In this document: positions 9,363 to 19,211 of the stretch, piece by piece
Layout of the letters: each line of letters begins with the position of its first letter
Numbering within the stretch: position 1 is the first letter of the stretch
Source of the DNA: Neobacillus thermocopriae
GTDB lineage: Bacteria; Bacillota; Bacilli; Bacillales; Cytobacillaceae
Assembly: GCF_010975035.1 (NCBI RefSeq)
Contig: NZ_JAAIUV010000002.1
Location: 124,001-188,000, forward strand
Length of the DNA: 64,000 nucleotides
Reading direction: 5' to 3'
Notes under the pieces: generated by a model
Database searches by the model: none
What the model was told of the DNA's origin: nothing
Seen by the model: only the letters and a program-made list of their open reading frames with translations
Position numbers and translations under genes: made by a program

Positions 9363-10238
9363 ATGACGATACAATGGTTCCCAGGGCATATGGCCAAAGC
9401 TCGTAGGGAAGTCACAGAAAAATTAAAATTAGTGGATATTATTTTTGAACTGGTGGATGCGAGAATTCCTTATTCATCGAGAAACCCAATGATCGATGAA
9501 ATTATTCAGCATAAACCAAGATTAGTTCTATTGAACAAAGCGGATATGGCAGATCCTGAGGTTACTAAAGAATGGATTGCTTATTTTTCGGAGAAAGGAA
9601 TTAAAGCTTTGGCGATTAACTCTCAAGCTGGACAGGGAATGAGAGAAATCACTCAGGCTTCTCAAGAAATCTTAAAGGAAAAATTTGATCGTTTAAGAGC
9701 TAAAGGAGTAAAACCAAGGGCTATTCGAGCGATGATTCTTGGGATACCAAATGCAGGAAAATCGACACTGATTAATCGTTTAGCCAAAAAAAATATAGCT
9801 AAAACTGGTAATACACCTGGTGTTACAAAAGCACAACAGTGGATTAAAGTCGGAAAAGAAATGGAGCTACTGGACACACCAGGTATTTTATGGCCGAAGT
9901 TTGAGGATCAAGAGGTCGGAATGAAATTAGCGATCACAGGTGCCATAAAGGATACAATCTTAAATCTGCAAGATGTGACAGTATATGCATTAAGATTTTT
10001 AGAGCGAGTATATCCAGAGCGATTAAAAGAACGATACAAATTTTCTGAAATCCCTGAGGAAATTGTAGAAGTCTTCGACCATATTGGAAAACTAAGAGGC
10101 TGTTTAATGGGCGGAGGTATGGTTGATTATGATAAAGTAGCGGAACTGGTTATTAGGGAAATCCGTTCCGAAAAGTTTGGCCCACTTTCTTTTGAAAGAC
10201 CGAGGGATATTCAGTTAGGGAAGGTAGATGAAAAATAG
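9363..10238 (+). CDS. rbgA: Ribosome biogenesis GTPase RbgA (YlqF)
   Basis: Essential late 50S assembly GTPase. The 291-residue protein is circularly permuted: NKAD (G4, about 58-61) comes before GIPNAGKST (G1, about 127-135) and DTPGILWPK (G3, about 170), followed by a C-terminal RNA-binding helical domain. Start ATG follows AAAGGGAGG. A hairpin just after the stop separates it from rnhB. Confidence 0.96.
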   Translation: MTIQWFPGHMAKARREVTEKLKLVDIIFELVDARIPYSSRNPMIDEIIQHKPRLVLLNKADMADPEVTKEWIAYFSEKGIKALAINSQAGQGMREITQASQEILKEKFDRLRAKGVKPRAIRAMILGIPNAGKSTLINRLAKKNIAKTGNTPGVTKAQQWIKVGKEMELLDTPGILWPKFEDQEVGMKLAITGAIKDTILNLQDVTVYALRFLERVYPERLKERYKFSEIPEEIVEVFDHIGKLRGCLMGGGMVDYDKVAELVIREIRSEKFGPLSFERPRDIQLGKVDEK

Positions 10239-10239
10239 T

Positions 10240-10270
10240 AAAGCTCTCCACTAAGGGGAGCTTTATTTAA
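10240..10270 (+). terminator. Candidate terminator after rbgA
   Basis: AAAGCTCTCC at 10240-10249 pairs with GGGGAGCTTT at 10255-10264 (one G-U) around a 5-base loop. The T-run is interrupted, so it may only attenuate. Confidence 0.6.
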
Positions 10271-10296
10271 GTAGAAATTCTTTAGGGGGTGAGATT

Positions 10297-11082
10297 GTGA
10301 GCAAATTTTCAATAGCAGAAATTGAAACAAAAATTCGTACAATAATAGACGATCATGATCCTTTTATTCTCGAATTAGAAAAGGATGAGCGAAAAGGCGT
10401 ACAAGCACTTCTTGCCAAATGGAAAAAAAGGCGGGACTATGAGAGAAATCTTGAAGCAAAGTTTTTTGAAATGGCTGAATTTGAACGAAAATACCGTGAA
10501 CAAGGATTTAAATATATTGCAGGGGTGGATGAGGTTGGAAGGGGCCCCATTGCCGGTCCTGTTGTGGCTGCGGCGGTCATTTTGCCGGATGACTTTTTCT
10601 TACCAGGTATTGATGATTCCAAAAAGCTTTCTGAGAAAAAACGTCTGGAATATGATGAAATCATAAGAAAAGAAGCTCTTGCGGTTAGCATCTCCATGGT
10701 TCATGCACAAGAGATAGATGCAATCAATATTTATGAGGCAGCTAAGAAAGCGATGTTATCATCCATTGCTTCATTAAAGCAAAAACCGGATGTATTGCTG
10801 ATTGATGCTATGAAACTTGAAACCCCTTATATTTCTGAATCTATTATAAAAGGGGATGCTAGAAGTATTTCTATTGCAGCTGCTTCCATCATTGCTAAAA
10901 CAGCTAGAGATCAACTCATGAAAGAATATGGAGCATCAATGCCAAATTATGGTTTTGAAAAACACATGGGTTACGGAACAAAGGAACACCTTCAAGCATT
11001 AAAACAGTATGGAATCACCCCTATTCATCGGAAAAGTTTTGCACCGGTAAAGGAATTGGTACAAACATCAGTTTTAAAATAG
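10297..11082 (+). CDS. rnhB: Ribonuclease HII
   Basis: Cleaves RNA in RNA-DNA hybrids and misincorporated ribonucleotides. The 261 residues include a Gram-positive-type N-terminal extension of about 70 residues before the catalytic domain: GVDEVGRGPIAGPV carries the first acidic pair, DDSKKLSEKKR follows, and IDAMKL supplies another metal ligand. GTG start after AGGGGGTGAG. In B. subtilis ylqG and ylqH follow; here a terminator and then sucC do. Confidence 0.95.
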   Translation: MSKFSIAEIETKIRTIIDDHDPFILELEKDERKGVQALLAKWKKRRDYERNLEAKFFEMAEFERKYREQGFKYIAGVDEVGRGPIAGPVVAAAVILPDDFFLPGIDDSKKLSEKKRLEYDEIIRKEALAVSISMVHAQEIDAINIYEAAKKAMLSSIASLKQKPDVLLIDAMKLETPYISESIIKGDARSISIAAASIIAKTARDQLMKEYGASMPNYGFEKHMGYGTKEHLQALKQYGITPIHRKSFAPVKELVQTSVLK

Positions 11083-11105
11083 GTTCATTACATAAAATGA
11101 ATGGT

Positions 11106-11134
11106 AAAAAACAGGCAAATTGCCTGTTTTTTTT
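11106..11134 (+). terminator. Intrinsic terminator of rnhB
   Basis: ACAGGCAA and TTGCCTGT with flanking A- and T-runs form a stem of 12 or so pairs, ending in eight Ts. Confidence 0.9.
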
Positions 11135-11323
11135 GTATCGAAATGAGAATCTAAATCAAGTGTTTTAGCAATTAGATTCTTTTGCTTTCCTTTCAGCCAA
11201 AATTTCATGCGATTTTTAAAAATATTTTAATAAAATTTTTAATTTACATTCATTAGTAGGAAAGTGTTCATTTCTACGGTTGGTTGAAAATAATGAATAT
11301 GAAGATAATTTTTGTTTTAATGG

Positions 11324-11352
11324 TGGACAAGGTATGTCTCATTATATAAAAT
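11324..11352 (+). promoter_or_regulatory. Promoter of sucCD
   Basis: TGGACA at 11324-11329, 17 bases, TAAAAT at 11347-11352 (each 5 of 6), 48 bases before sucC. A cre-like sequence overlaps its downstream edge. Confidence 0.6.
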
Positions 11353-11365
11353 GAAAACGGAGTCA
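11351..11365 (+). promoter_or_regulatory. Candidate CcpA (cre) site on the sucCD promoter
   Basis: ATGAAAACGGAGTCA fits the degenerate consensus WTGNAANCGNWNNCW at every defined position. It covers the end of the -10 hexamer and the likely start site, the position expected for catabolite repression of a TCA-cycle operon. The stricter consensus has one mismatch. Confidence 0.5.
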
Positions 11366-11399
11366 ATTTTTTGAAGAGTAAGATTTAGGAGGATGGGAA

Positions 11400-12560
11400 A
11401 TGAATATCCATGAGTATCAGGGGAAAGAAATCCTCAGAAAATATGGGGTTACTGTTCCAAATGGCAAAGTAGCATTCACGGTTGAAGAGGCGGTTGAAGC
11501 TGCTAAAGAACTTGGTACACAAGTATGTGTAGTAAAAGCACAAATTCATGCAGGTGGTAGAGGAAAAGCCGGTGGTGTTAAGGTTGCAAAAAACCTTGAT
11601 GAAGTACGTACATACGCTAGTGAAATTCTGGGGAAAACGTTGGTTACACACCAAACAGGCCCTGAAGGAAAGGAAGTTAAGCGCCTCCTAATCGAAGAAG
11701 GCTGTGATATTAAGAAAGAATACTATATTGGTTTAGTATTAGATCGTGCTACTTCTCGTGTTGTATTAATGGGCTCCGAAGAAGGCGGTACAGAAATTGA
11801 AGAGGTTGCCGCAAAAACGCCTGAAAAAATATTTAAAGAAGAAATTGATCCAGTACTTGGTTTAATGCCATATCAAGCACGTCGTTTGGCATTTAATATC
11901 AATATTCCTAAAGAACTTGTGAATCAAGCAGTGAAATTCATGATGGGCTTATATAACGCCTACATCGATAAGGATTGTTCTATCGCTGAAATTAACCCAT
12001 TAGTGGTTACTGGTGATGGTAAGGTAATGGCACTAGATGCGAAATTAAATTTTGATTCCAATGCTCTCTACCGTCAAAAGGATGTTTTGGAATATCGTGA
12101 TCTAGATGAGGAAGATCCAAAAGAGATTGAAGCATCAAAATACGATTTAAGCTATATTGCTTTAGATGGTAATATCGGTTGTATGGTTAATGGTGCAGGT
12201 CTTGCAATGGCAACAATGGATATTGTTAAGCATTATGGCGGAGAGCCTGCTAACTTCCTTGATGTCGGCGGCGGTGCAACAGCTGAAAAGGTAACTGAAG
12301 CATTTAAAATTATCCTTTCTGATCCAAATGTTAAAGGTATTTTTGTTAATATTTTCGGCGGAATCATGAAGTGTGACGTAATTGCTGAAGGTGTTGTAAC
12401 AGCAGCGAAGCAGGTTGGATTAAATATTCCTCTAGTTGTTCGCTTAGAGGGAACAAATGTTGACTTAGGTAAGAAAATCCTTGCTGAATCAGGTTTAAAT
12501 ATTATTGCTGCTGAATCAATGGCTGATGGTGCACAAAAAATTGTCGAGCTAGTTAAATAG
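11400..12560 (+). CDS. sucC: Succinyl-CoA synthetase, beta subunit
   Basis: Nucleotide-grasp subunit of the TCA-cycle enzyme converting succinyl-CoA to succinate with NTP formation. The 386 residues start [17 protein letters not shown] and show the ATP-grasp fold ([17 protein letters not shown]), the acidic metal site in AEINPLVV, and the phosphohistidine-facing GGGATAEKV and [10 protein letters not shown] segments. AGGAGG precedes the ATG, and sucD follows after 31 bases, a fixed two-gene operon. Confidence 0.97.
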   Translation: MNIHEYQGKEILRKYGVTVPNGKVAFTVEEAVEAAKELGTQVCVVKAQIHAGGRGKAGGVKVAKNLDEVRTYASEILGKTLVTHQTGPEGKEVKRLLIEEGCDIKKEYYIGLVLDRATSRVVLMGSEEGGTEIEEVAAKTPEKIFKEEIDPVLGLMPYQARRLAFNINIPKELVNQAVKFMMGLYNAYIDKDCSIAEINPLVVTGDGKVMALDAKLNFDSNALYRQKDVLEYRDLDEEDPKEIEASKYDLSYIALDGNIGCMVNGAGLAMATMDIVKHYGGEPANFLDVGGGATAEKVTEAFKIILSDPNVKGIFVNIFGGIMKCDVIAEGVVTAAKQVGLNIPLVVRLEGTNVDLGKKILAESGLNIIAAESMADGAQKIVELVK

Positions 12561-12591
12561 GATCGTAGGATCATATGAAAGGGGAATTATC

Positions 12592-13494
12592 GTGAGCGTT
12601 TTTATTAATAAAGATACAAAGGTTATTGTTCAAGGTATTACAGGCGGTACAGCTCGTTTCCATACAAAGCAAATGCTTGAATATGGAACAAAAATCGTCG
12701 GCGGTACTTCACCTGGTAAAGGTGGAATGGAAGTAGAAGGTGTACCTGTCTTTAATACGGTGAAAGAGGCTGTCGAAGCTACAGGTGCTAATGCATCCGT
12801 TATATATGTTCCTGCCCCATTTGCAGCTGATTCCATTATTGAGGCAGTGGATGCAGAACTAGATCTTGTGATTTGTATTACAGAGCATATACCAGTATTA
12901 GATATGGTGAAAGTAAAACGCTATATGGAAGGCAAGAAGACTCGTCTTGTAGGTCCAAACTGCCCAGGTGTTATTACTCCAGATGAATGTAAAATTGGTA
13001 TTATGCCTGGTTATATTCATACAAAAGGTCATGTTGGCGTAGTTTCTCGCTCTGGAACTCTAACCTATGAAGCAGTACATCAATTATCACAAGCAGGTAT
13101 CGGCCAATCTACAGCTGTTGGGATTGGTGGCGACCCTGTTAACGGTACAAACTTTATTGACGTATTAAAAGCTTTTAACGAAGACCCTGAAACTTATGCG
13201 GTTATTATGATCGGGGAAATCGGTGGTACAGCTGAAGAAGAAGCTGCTCAATGGATTAAAGCTAACATGACAAAACCTGTTGTCGGCTTCATTGGTGGTC
13301 GTACAGCGCCTCCAGGAAAACGTATGGGGCACGCAGGTGCGATTATTTCCGGAGGAAAGGGAACAGCAGATGAAAAAATTCGCGTTATGAACGAATGCGG
13401 AATTAAAGTTGCAGAAACTCCGTCTGTTATGGGAGAAACTTTAATAAATGTTCTTAAAGAACATGGTTTATACGAAAAGTGTAAAACACATTAA
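12592..13494 (+). CDS. sucD: Succinyl-CoA synthetase, alpha subunit
   Basis: CoA-binding subunit carrying the phosphorylated histidine. The 300 residues have a Rossmann CoA domain ([18 protein letters not shown]) and a ligase domain with the active His in [17 protein letters not shown] near residue 245. GTG start after AAAGGGGA. A terminator lies between it and dprA. Confidence 0.97.
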   Translation: MSVFINKDTKVIVQGITGGTARFHTKQMLEYGTKIVGGTSPGKGGMEVEGVPVFNTVKEAVEATGANASVIYVPAPFAADSIIEAVDAELDLVICITEHIPVLDMVKVKRYMEGKKTRLVGPNCPGVITPDECKIGIMPGYIHTKGHVGVVSRSGTLTYEAVHQLSQAGIGQSTAVGIGGDPVNGTNFIDVLKAFNEDPETYAVIMIGEIGGTAEEEAAQWIKANMTKPVVGFIGGRTAPPGKRMGHAGAIISGGKGTADEKIRVMNECGIKVAETPSVMGETLINVLKEHGLYEKCKTH

Positions 13495-13522
13495 TACGTT
13501 CTATACATCAAGACTCTTACGG

Positions 13523-13552
13523 ATAGTCCCTCATAAGATGAGGGGCTATTTT
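13523..13552 (+). terminator. Intrinsic terminator of sucCD
   Basis: ATAGTCCCTCA (13523-13533) pairs with TGAGGGGCTAT (one T-G pair) around a short loop, followed by TTTT. Confidence 0.8.
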
Positions 13553-13583
13553 GCTTATTATAAATTAGGAGGGATTATATTTA

Positions 13584-14465
13584 ATGGATGATTTCAGAGA
13601 AAAATTTATAACATTACTGCATTATCCGAATATGACATGGAATAATGTTTATAACATCCTAAAAAAGGACCCTAAACTTGAAGGATTTTATCGAGAATAT
13701 ATTAAAAAGAATCATCAGGAAACATTATATTCCCCGATACAAAACCCTTCCATAACCCCTTCCCTTACAACCTTCTATCCTGAAATCATTTATGATCAAA
13801 TCCGCCAGTACAAAACAAATGATATAGCTGTTATTACCATCTTCGATAAACAATACCCTCCATATTTGAAAGAAATTTTTCAGCCGCCATGGGCGCTATT
13901 TGCTAAAGGAGATCTTTCCATTTTGGAACAGGAACCTAAGCTGGCTGTCGTCGGATCGCGTCAAGCTACACAATATGGTAAAAATGCTATTCGCATGATT
14001 TTTCCGGAATTAATTGAAAAGGGGGTTGTCATCGTAAGTGGTTTGGCAAAAGGAATTGACGCACTTGCTCATGAATGTGCGATGAAACATGGAGGGAGGA
14101 CGATTGCGGTTCTTGCTGGGGGATTCTATCATATTTACCCAAAGGATAATATGAATCTCGCATTAAAAATGATGAAAACGCAATTAGTTCTCTCTGAATA
14201 TCCACCAGATACAAAACCACAAAGGTGGCAATTTCCAGCTAGAAATCGTATAATAAGCGGACTATCCCGTGGCACACTAATCATTGAAGCTAAACGAAAA
14301 AGCGGATCTTTAATCACGGCCAATTACGCAGTGAATGAAGGAAGAGAAGTGTTTTCACTCCCAGGAAGTATATTTAATCCCTATTCCACTGGTGCAAATG
14401 AGTTAATTCAACAAGGTGCGAAATTAATTACAAAAGCTTCAGATATTTTAGAGGAATTAATTTAA
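13584..14465 (+). CDS. dprA: DNA processing protein DprA (Smf)
   Basis: Binds incoming single-stranded DNA in natural transformation and loads RecA. The 293 residues have an N-terminal helical region and a Rossmann-like core with GSRQATQYG, GLAKGIDALAHECA, FPARNRIISGLSRGTLIIEA and SGSLITANYA. Length equals B. subtilis Smf. Other competence genes lie outside, so natural transformation cannot be concluded. About 320 bases without a gene follow. Confidence 0.95.
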   Translation: MDDFREKFITLLHYPNMTWNNVYNILKKDPKLEGFYREYIKKNHQETLYSPIQNPSITPSLTTFYPEIIYDQIRQYKTNDIAVITIFDKQYPPYLKEIFQPPWALFAKGDLSILEQEPKLAVVGSRQATQYGKNAIRMIFPELIEKGVVIVSGLAKGIDALAHECAMKHGGRTIAVLAGGFYHIYPKDNMNLALKMMKTQLVLSEYPPDTKPQRWQFPARNRIISGLSRGTLIIEAKRKSGSLITANYAVNEGREVFSLPGSIFNPYSTGANELIQQGAKLITKASDILEELI

Positions 14466-14788
14466 TGATTACTTTTTATGAAAAAATAGAACTTTTGCAG
14501 GTTTTTTTGAATAAATGAAGAAAAAAATAGCATAAAAGCTTGAAATTAATTCTAATATGTATTACATTTTCCATCAGATGTTTGAAATAGGAAAATGGAA
14601 ATTGAGTTATTAATAAGGTTATTAATATATCGAAAATTTTGGGGTATGGGAGTTTTGTAAAGTATTATATTAACCAAAGTTGTCATAACTAGTATTTGGA
14701 AAACTTCTTAAATAGTAGGCAACTTAGAAACAGGCTTTTGCCGGATTCGAGTCGCTCTCACAGTTTCCCTCTAAGGAGGATTTAAGGA
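14466..14788. other. Intergenic region dprA-topA
   Basis: About 320 AT-rich bases. I see no open frame with a ribosome site and no strong terminator. TATTAT at 14663-14668 lacks a good -35, and TTGTCA at 14680-14685 lacks a spaced -10. The topA ribosome site AAGGAGG is at the right end. Confidence 0.6.
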
Positions 14789-16867
14789 ATGTCAGATTTT
14801 CTTGTAATCGTAGAATCGCCAGCAAAAGCGAAGACGATTGAAAGATATTTAGGAAGAAAATATAAAGTGAAAGCTTCAATGGGACATGTTATAGACTTAC
14901 CTCGTAGCCAAACGGGTGTAGATGTTGAAAATGGATTTCAGCCAAAATACATTACGATTCGTGGTAAGGGACCCATTTTAAAAGAGTTAAAAACGGCTGC
15001 AAAAAAAGCGAAGAAAGTATTTCTGGCAGCCGACCCTGACCGCGAGGGAGAAGCAATTGCTTGGCATTTGGCACAAAGTTTAGGTGTTGATACAAATTCT
15101 GATTGCCGCGTTGTTTTTAATGAAATCACGAAGGATGCAATTAAAGAATCCTTTAAACACCCACGTCCAATTAATATGGATTTAGTAGATGCGCAGCAAG
15201 CAAGAAGAATATTAGATCGACTTGTAGGCTATAACATAAGTCCAATCCTTTGGAAAAAGGTGAAAAAAGGATTAAGTGCAGGCAGGGTACAATCTGTTGC
15301 CGTTCGATTAATCATTGATAGGGAAAATGAAATTAAAGCGTTTACCCCGGAAGAATATTGGACAATCGAAGCAGAGTTTATTAAGGGAAAAGAGTCATTT
15401 AAAGCTGTTTTTCATACGTTAGCGGGAAAAGAGAAAACGGAGCTGAAGTCAGAACAAGATGTTCAAAAAGTATTACAAGAGATAAATGATAATAAGTTTA
15501 AGGTTATTTCTGTTACGAAAAAAGAACGGAAAAGAAATCCTGCTCCGCCATTTACTACGTCTTCTTTACAGCAGGAGGCAGCCAGAAAATTAAATTTCCG
15601 TGCTAAAAAAACAATGATGCTTGCCCAACAATTATATGAAGGGATAGAACTCGGAAAGGAAGGGACAGTTGGTCTCATTACTTATATGAGAACAGATTCA
15701 ACTAGAATTTCCGAAGTAGCGCAAAACGAAGCGGCAGATTACATTCGTTCAGTATTTGGAGAAAATTATTTAAAAACGGAGCAAAAGAAAGAGAAAAAGC
15801 AGACTAATGCACAAGATGCTCATGAAGCCATTCGTCCAACTAGCGCATTTAGAGATCCTAATAGTTTAAAGGAATTTTTATCAAGGGACCAATTAAGGTT
15901 ATATAAATTAATTTGGGAACGGTTCCTAGCCAGCCAAATGGCTCAAGCGGTAATGGACACTATGAGCGTAGATTTACAAAATGGAAGTGCCATTTTCCGT
16001 GCAACAGGTTCAAAGATCAAATTTCATGGCTTTATGAAGTTATATGTAGAAGGAACAGATGATCAAGTTGAGGAAGTAGGCAAAATGCTTCCAGAACTTA
16101 ATGAAGGTGACGAAGTTTTCAAGAAGGATATAGAGCCTAAGCAGCATTTTACTCAGCCGCCTCCACGATATACAGAAGCGAGGTTGGTAAAAACTCTTGA
16201 AGAGCTAGGCATCGGTCGTCCATCCACCTATGCACCTACTTTGGATACGATTCAAAAGCGTGGATATGTTAGCCTTGAAAATAAACGCTTTGTTCCGACA
16301 GAGCTCGGGGAAATTGTCCATGAATTAATGTTGGAGTTTTTCCCGGAAATCGTCGATGTAGAATTTACTGCTAAAATGGAAGAAGGGCTGGATCATATTG
16401 AAGAAGGCCAGATCCGATGGGTGGAATTAGTTGATGAGTTTTACAAAGAATTTAAAGTACACTTAGAAAAAGCCGAGAAAGAAATGCAGGAAGTAGAAAT
16501 AAAAGATGAACCTGCAGGGGAAGATTGTGAAATCTGTGGCAGTCCGATGGTATTTAAAATGGGCCGGTATGGAAAATTCATGGCCTGCAGTAATTTCCCT
16601 GATTGCCGTAATACAAAACCAATTGTTAAAGAAATCGGTGTAACTTGTCCTAATTGTAAAGAAGGGACCATTGTTGAAAGGAAAAGTAAGAAAAAAAGAG
16701 TTTTTTACGGCTGCAGTCGTTTTCCTGAGTGTGAATTTTTATCTTGGGATAAGCCGTTGCCAAGATCCTGTCCAAAATGCGACGGTCTTCTTGTAGAAAA
16801 GAAATTAAAGAAGGGCGTCCAAGTTCAATGTGTTGCTTGTGATTATAAAGAAGAACCACAAAGCTAG
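14789..16867 (+). CDS. topA: DNA topoisomerase I (type IA)
   Basis: Relaxes negative supercoils. The 692 residues contain the Toprim domain ([15 protein letters not shown] at the start and [12 protein letters not shown]), the type IA core with active-site Tyr299 in [12 protein letters not shown], and three C-terminal four-cysteine zinc ribbons ([22 protein letters not shown]). Length matches B. subtilis TopA (691). Confidence 0.97.
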   Translation: MSDFLVIVESPAKAKTIERYLGRKYKVKASMGHVIDLPRSQTGVDVENGFQPKYITIRGKGPILKELKTAAKKAKKVFLAADPDREGEAIAWHLAQSLGVDTNSDCRVVFNEITKDAIKESFKHPRPINMDLVDAQQARRILDRLVGYNISPILWKKVKKGLSAGRVQSVAVRLIIDRENEIKAFTPEEYWTIEAEFIKGKESFKAVFHTLAGKEKTELKSEQDVQKVLQEINDNKFKVISVTKKERKRNPAPPFTTSSLQQEAARKLNFRAKKTMMLAQQLYEGIELGKEGTVGLITYMRTDSTRISEVAQNEAADYIRSVFGENYLKTEQKKEKKQTNAQDAHEAIRPTSAFRDPNSLKEFLSRDQLRLYKLIWERFLASQMAQAVMDTMSVDLQNGSAIFRATGSKIKFHGFMKLYVEGTDDQVEEVGKMLPELNEGDEVFKKDIEPKQHFTQPPPRYTEARLVKTLEELGIGRPSTYAPTLDTIQKRGYVSLENKRFVPTELGEIVHELMLEFFPEIVDVEFTAKMEEGLDHIEEGQIRWVELVDEFYKEFKVHLEKAEKEMQEVEIKDEPAGEDCEICGSPMVFKMGRYGKFMACSNFPDCRNTKPIVKEIGVTCPNCKEGTIVERKSKKKRVFYGCSRFPECEFLSWDKPLPRSCPKCDGLLVEKKLKKGVQVQCVACDYKEEPQS

Positions 16868-16868
16868 G

Positions 16869-16892
16869 GAGTGGGCATTGCCTACTCTTTTT
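16869..16892 (+). terminator. Intrinsic terminator of topA
   Basis: GAGTGGGC (16869-16876) and GCCTACTC (16880-16887), loop ATT, then a T-run. Confidence 0.82.
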
Positions 16893-17019
16893 ATTTCGTT
16901 AATGTATAAAACTTTTTTCTTTTTCAAACGTATAGTACAATGCAAGATGGACTTCATTGAGGGAAAGTTATATGTAATACTATTTTTATTTGATGTTGGA
17001 GTATTTCAGGAGGTTCAAT

Positions 17020-18327
17020 ATGACTGAACGAATAATAACAGTAGTTGGTGCCGGATTGGCAGGTAGTGAAGCAGCTTGGCAAATAGCTAAGCGGGGAATA
17101 AAAGTCCATCTATACGAAATGAGACCAGTTAAGCAAACTCCCGCTCATCACACAGATAAATTTGCTGAATTAGTATGCAGTAACTCTTTACGGGCAAACA
17201 CATTAACCAATGCAGTTGGTGTGTTAAAAGAGGAAATGAGAAAACTTGATTCAGTAATCATTCATGCGGCGGATTCCTGCTCAGTTCCAGCAGGTGGAGC
17301 TCTAGCAGTCGATCGTCATGAGTTTGCGGCCAAGGTTACAGATATGGTAAAAAAACATGAAAATGTTACCGTATTTCATGAGGAAATAACTGAAATTCCA
17401 GAAGGCCCCACTATTATCGCGACAGGTCCATTAACAAGCCCAGGGCTATCAGCAAAGTTGAAAGAGTTAACGGGCGAAGAATATTTATATTTTTATGATG
17501 CAGCCGCCCCAATTATTGAAAAAGACAGTATTAATATGGACAAGGTCTATTTAAAATCTCGTTATGATAAAGGCGAAGCGGCGTATTTAAACTGTCCAAT
17601 GACAGAAGAGGAATTTAACCGATTTTATGACGCCCTCTTAGCAGCGGAAACGGTTCCTTTAAAAGAATTTGAAAAGGAAATCTTTTTTGAGGGATGTATG
17701 CCGATTGAAGTTATGGCTGCTAGAGGAAAAAAGACCATGCTTTTTGGTCCTTTGAAACCAGTGGGCTTAGAAGACCCTAAAACGGGAAAGCGACCATATG
17801 CAGTTGTCCAGCTCCGTCAGGATGATGCCGCAGGAACGCTTTATAATATTGTTGGATTTCAAACACATTTGAAATGGGGCCCGCAAAAAGAAGTGATTCG
17901 TCTAATTCCAGGTTTGGAAAATGCGGAAATCGTCCGTTATGGAGTAATGCATCGAAACACTTTTATTAATTCTCCAAAGGTATTAGAGCCTACTTATCAA
18001 TTTAAAAAGCGTAAAGACTTATTTTTCGCGGGGCAAATGACTGGCGTAGAAGGTTATGTGGAATCAGCAGCCAGTGGATTAATTGCAGGTATTAATGCCT
18101 CAAGACTTGTTCAAGGGTTGGAGCCGCTTATATTCCCTGCTGAAACAGCAATTGGAAGTATGGCAAGGTATATTACGAGCGCTAATCCTGACAATTTTCA
18201 ACCAATGAACGCAAACTTCGGGCTGTTTCCTGAACTGCCTGTGAAAATAAAAGGGAAACAGGAAAGAAATTTACAACATGCCAATCGAGCATTGGAAACA
18301 ATTCAGAACTTTGTGAAGGTTTTGTAA
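17020..18327 (+). CDS. trmFO: Methylenetetrahydrofolate-tRNA-(uracil-5-)-methyltransferase TrmFO
   Basis: Makes m5U54 in tRNA using folate and FAD. The 435 residues start with an FAD motif ([19 protein letters not shown]), then [12 protein letters not shown] and [11 protein letters not shown] with the conserved cysteines, and [17 protein letters not shown]. The ATG at 17020 follows AGGAGG; an upstream ATG at 16990 would add ten residues not seen in the family. In most bacilli xerC (codV) follows; here it is absent. Confidence 0.97.
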   Translation: MTERIITVVGAGLAGSEAAWQIAKRGIKVHLYEMRPVKQTPAHHTDKFAELVCSNSLRANTLTNAVGVLKEEMRKLDSVIIHAADSCSVPAGGALAVDRHEFAAKVTDMVKKHENVTVFHEEITEIPEGPTIIATGPLTSPGLSAKLKELTGEEYLYFYDAAAPIIEKDSINMDKVYLKSRYDKGEAAYLNCPMTEEEFNRFYDALLAAETVPLKEFEKEIFFEGCMPIEVMAARGKKTMLFGPLKPVGLEDPKTGKRPYAVVQLRQDDAAGTLYNIVGFQTHLKWGPQKEVIRLIPGLENAEIVRYGVMHRNTFINSPKVLEPTYQFKKRKDLFFAGQMTGVEGYVESAASGLIAGINASRLVQGLEPLIFPAETAIGSMARYITSANPDNFQPMNANFGLFPELPVKIKGKQERNLQHANRALETIQNFVKVL

Positions 18328-18335
18328 AATTTATT

Positions 18336-18376
18336 GCAAGGGCTACTGAATTATGATAAGATTTAGTAGCCCTTGC
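18336..18376 (+). other. Long-stem hairpin after trmFO
   Basis: GCAAGGGCTACT (18336-18347) and AGTAGCCCTTGC (18365-18376) form a perfect 12-pair stem around a 17-base loop. No T-run follows, so it is more likely a 3'-stabilising structure or Rho-independent element of unusual type than a standard terminator. Confidence 0.65.
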
Positions 18377-18481
18377 GAATGTAAATATGGAAAATGTTAA
18401 GTTTTTTTAAAATCTCTCAAATAAGTATTTACAAACAGGTTTTATTTGATTAAAAATACAATTTGGTGTGCATGAATACTG

Positions 18482-18501
18482 TTTGTTCATACTTGAACAA
18501 A
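18482..18501. repeat. Perfect 8-base inverted repeat
   Basis: TTTGTTCA (18482-18489) and TGAACAAA (18494-18501) around a 4-base spacer. It lies downstream of a possible promoter and could be an operator; I do not recognise the binding protein. Confidence 0.6.
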
Positions 18502-18549
18502 TCATGAATGTCTTCAAAATGTTTAGGGATGAACAACTGAGGACATAAA

Positions 18550-18564
18550 TGGTAATAATTATCA
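18550..18564. promoter_or_regulatory. Fur-box-like site upstream of hslVU
   Basis: TGGTAATAATTATCA matches the 7-1-7 Fur box (TGATAATNATTATCA) at all defined positions but one. It ends 81 bases before hslV and overlaps a weak promoter-like pair (AGGACA 18540, CATATT 18563). Confidence 0.5.
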
Positions 18565-18645
18565 TATTATTTTAAACGACTGTTTTTTTACATATTCTAC
18601 TGCATCGTGAAGGAGAAAACTCCAACATTAAAGGAGGATAATCTG

Positions 18646-19188
18646 ATGGAACAATTTCATGCAACTACGATTTTTGCGATCCACCATAATGGGGAATGTG
18701 CCATGTCCGGTGATGGTCAAGTTACTTTTGGAAATGCAGTTGTGATGAAACACACTGCAAAAAAAGTAAGAAAGATATTTAATGGGAAGGTATTGGCTGG
18801 TTTTGCAGGATCTGTTGCTGATGCTTTTACCCTTTTTGAGTTATTTGAAGGGAAACTTGAGGAATTTAACGGAAATCTTCAAAGGGCAGCGGTAGAGCTA
18901 GCAAAAGAATGGCGAAGCGATAAAGTTCTTCGAAAATTAGAAGCTATGCTTATAGTAATGAATCGTGAACACTTGCTGTTAGTGTCAGGTACCGGTGAAG
19001 TCATTGAGCCTGACGATGGAATTCTAGCAATTGGATCCGGTGGGAATTATGCCTTGGCAGCGGGACGTTCACTTAAGAAATATGCTGGGGAACATTTATC
19101 GGCTAGAGAAATTGCAAAGGCATCGTTAGAAATAGCAGCAGAGATTTGTGTTTATACCAATCACAATATTATTGTGGAAGAACTCTAA
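18646..19188 (+). CDS. hslV: ATP-dependent protease peptidase subunit HslV (ClpQ/CodW)
   Basis: Proteasome-like N-terminal nucleophile peptidase that forms a double ring with HslU. The 180 residues begin [11 protein letters not shown]; the canonical catalytic Thr of HslV aligns with Thr7, so a short propeptide must be removed. Other segments: [38 protein letters not shown]. The ATG at 18646 follows AAAGGAGG at 18630. Residue 2 is Glu, unlike the Ser2 described for B. subtilis CodW. hslU follows after 23 bases. Confidence 0.95.
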   Translation: MEQFHATTIFAIHHNGECAMSGDGQVTFGNAVVMKHTAKKVRKIFNGKVLAGFAGSVADAFTLFELFEGKLEEFNGNLQRAAVELAKEWRSDKVLRKLEAMLIVMNREHLLLVSGTGEVIEPDDGILAIGSGGNYALAAGRSLKKYAGEHLSAREIAKASLEIAAEICVYTNHNIIVEEL

Positions 19189-19211
19189 GGGGAAAGGAGA
19201 TTGTAAGAATA

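Larger units (their letters stand above)
18328..18645. other. Intergenic region trmFO-hslV (xerC position)
   Basis: 318 bases where relatives carry xerC. I see no residue of a tyrosine recombinase. It holds the 12-pair hairpin, a possible promoter (TTTACA 18428-18433, 17 bases, TAAAAA 18451-18456), an inverted repeat at 18482-18501, a Fur-box-like site at 18550-18564 and the hslV ribosome site AAAGGAGG at 18630. Confidence 0.75.
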
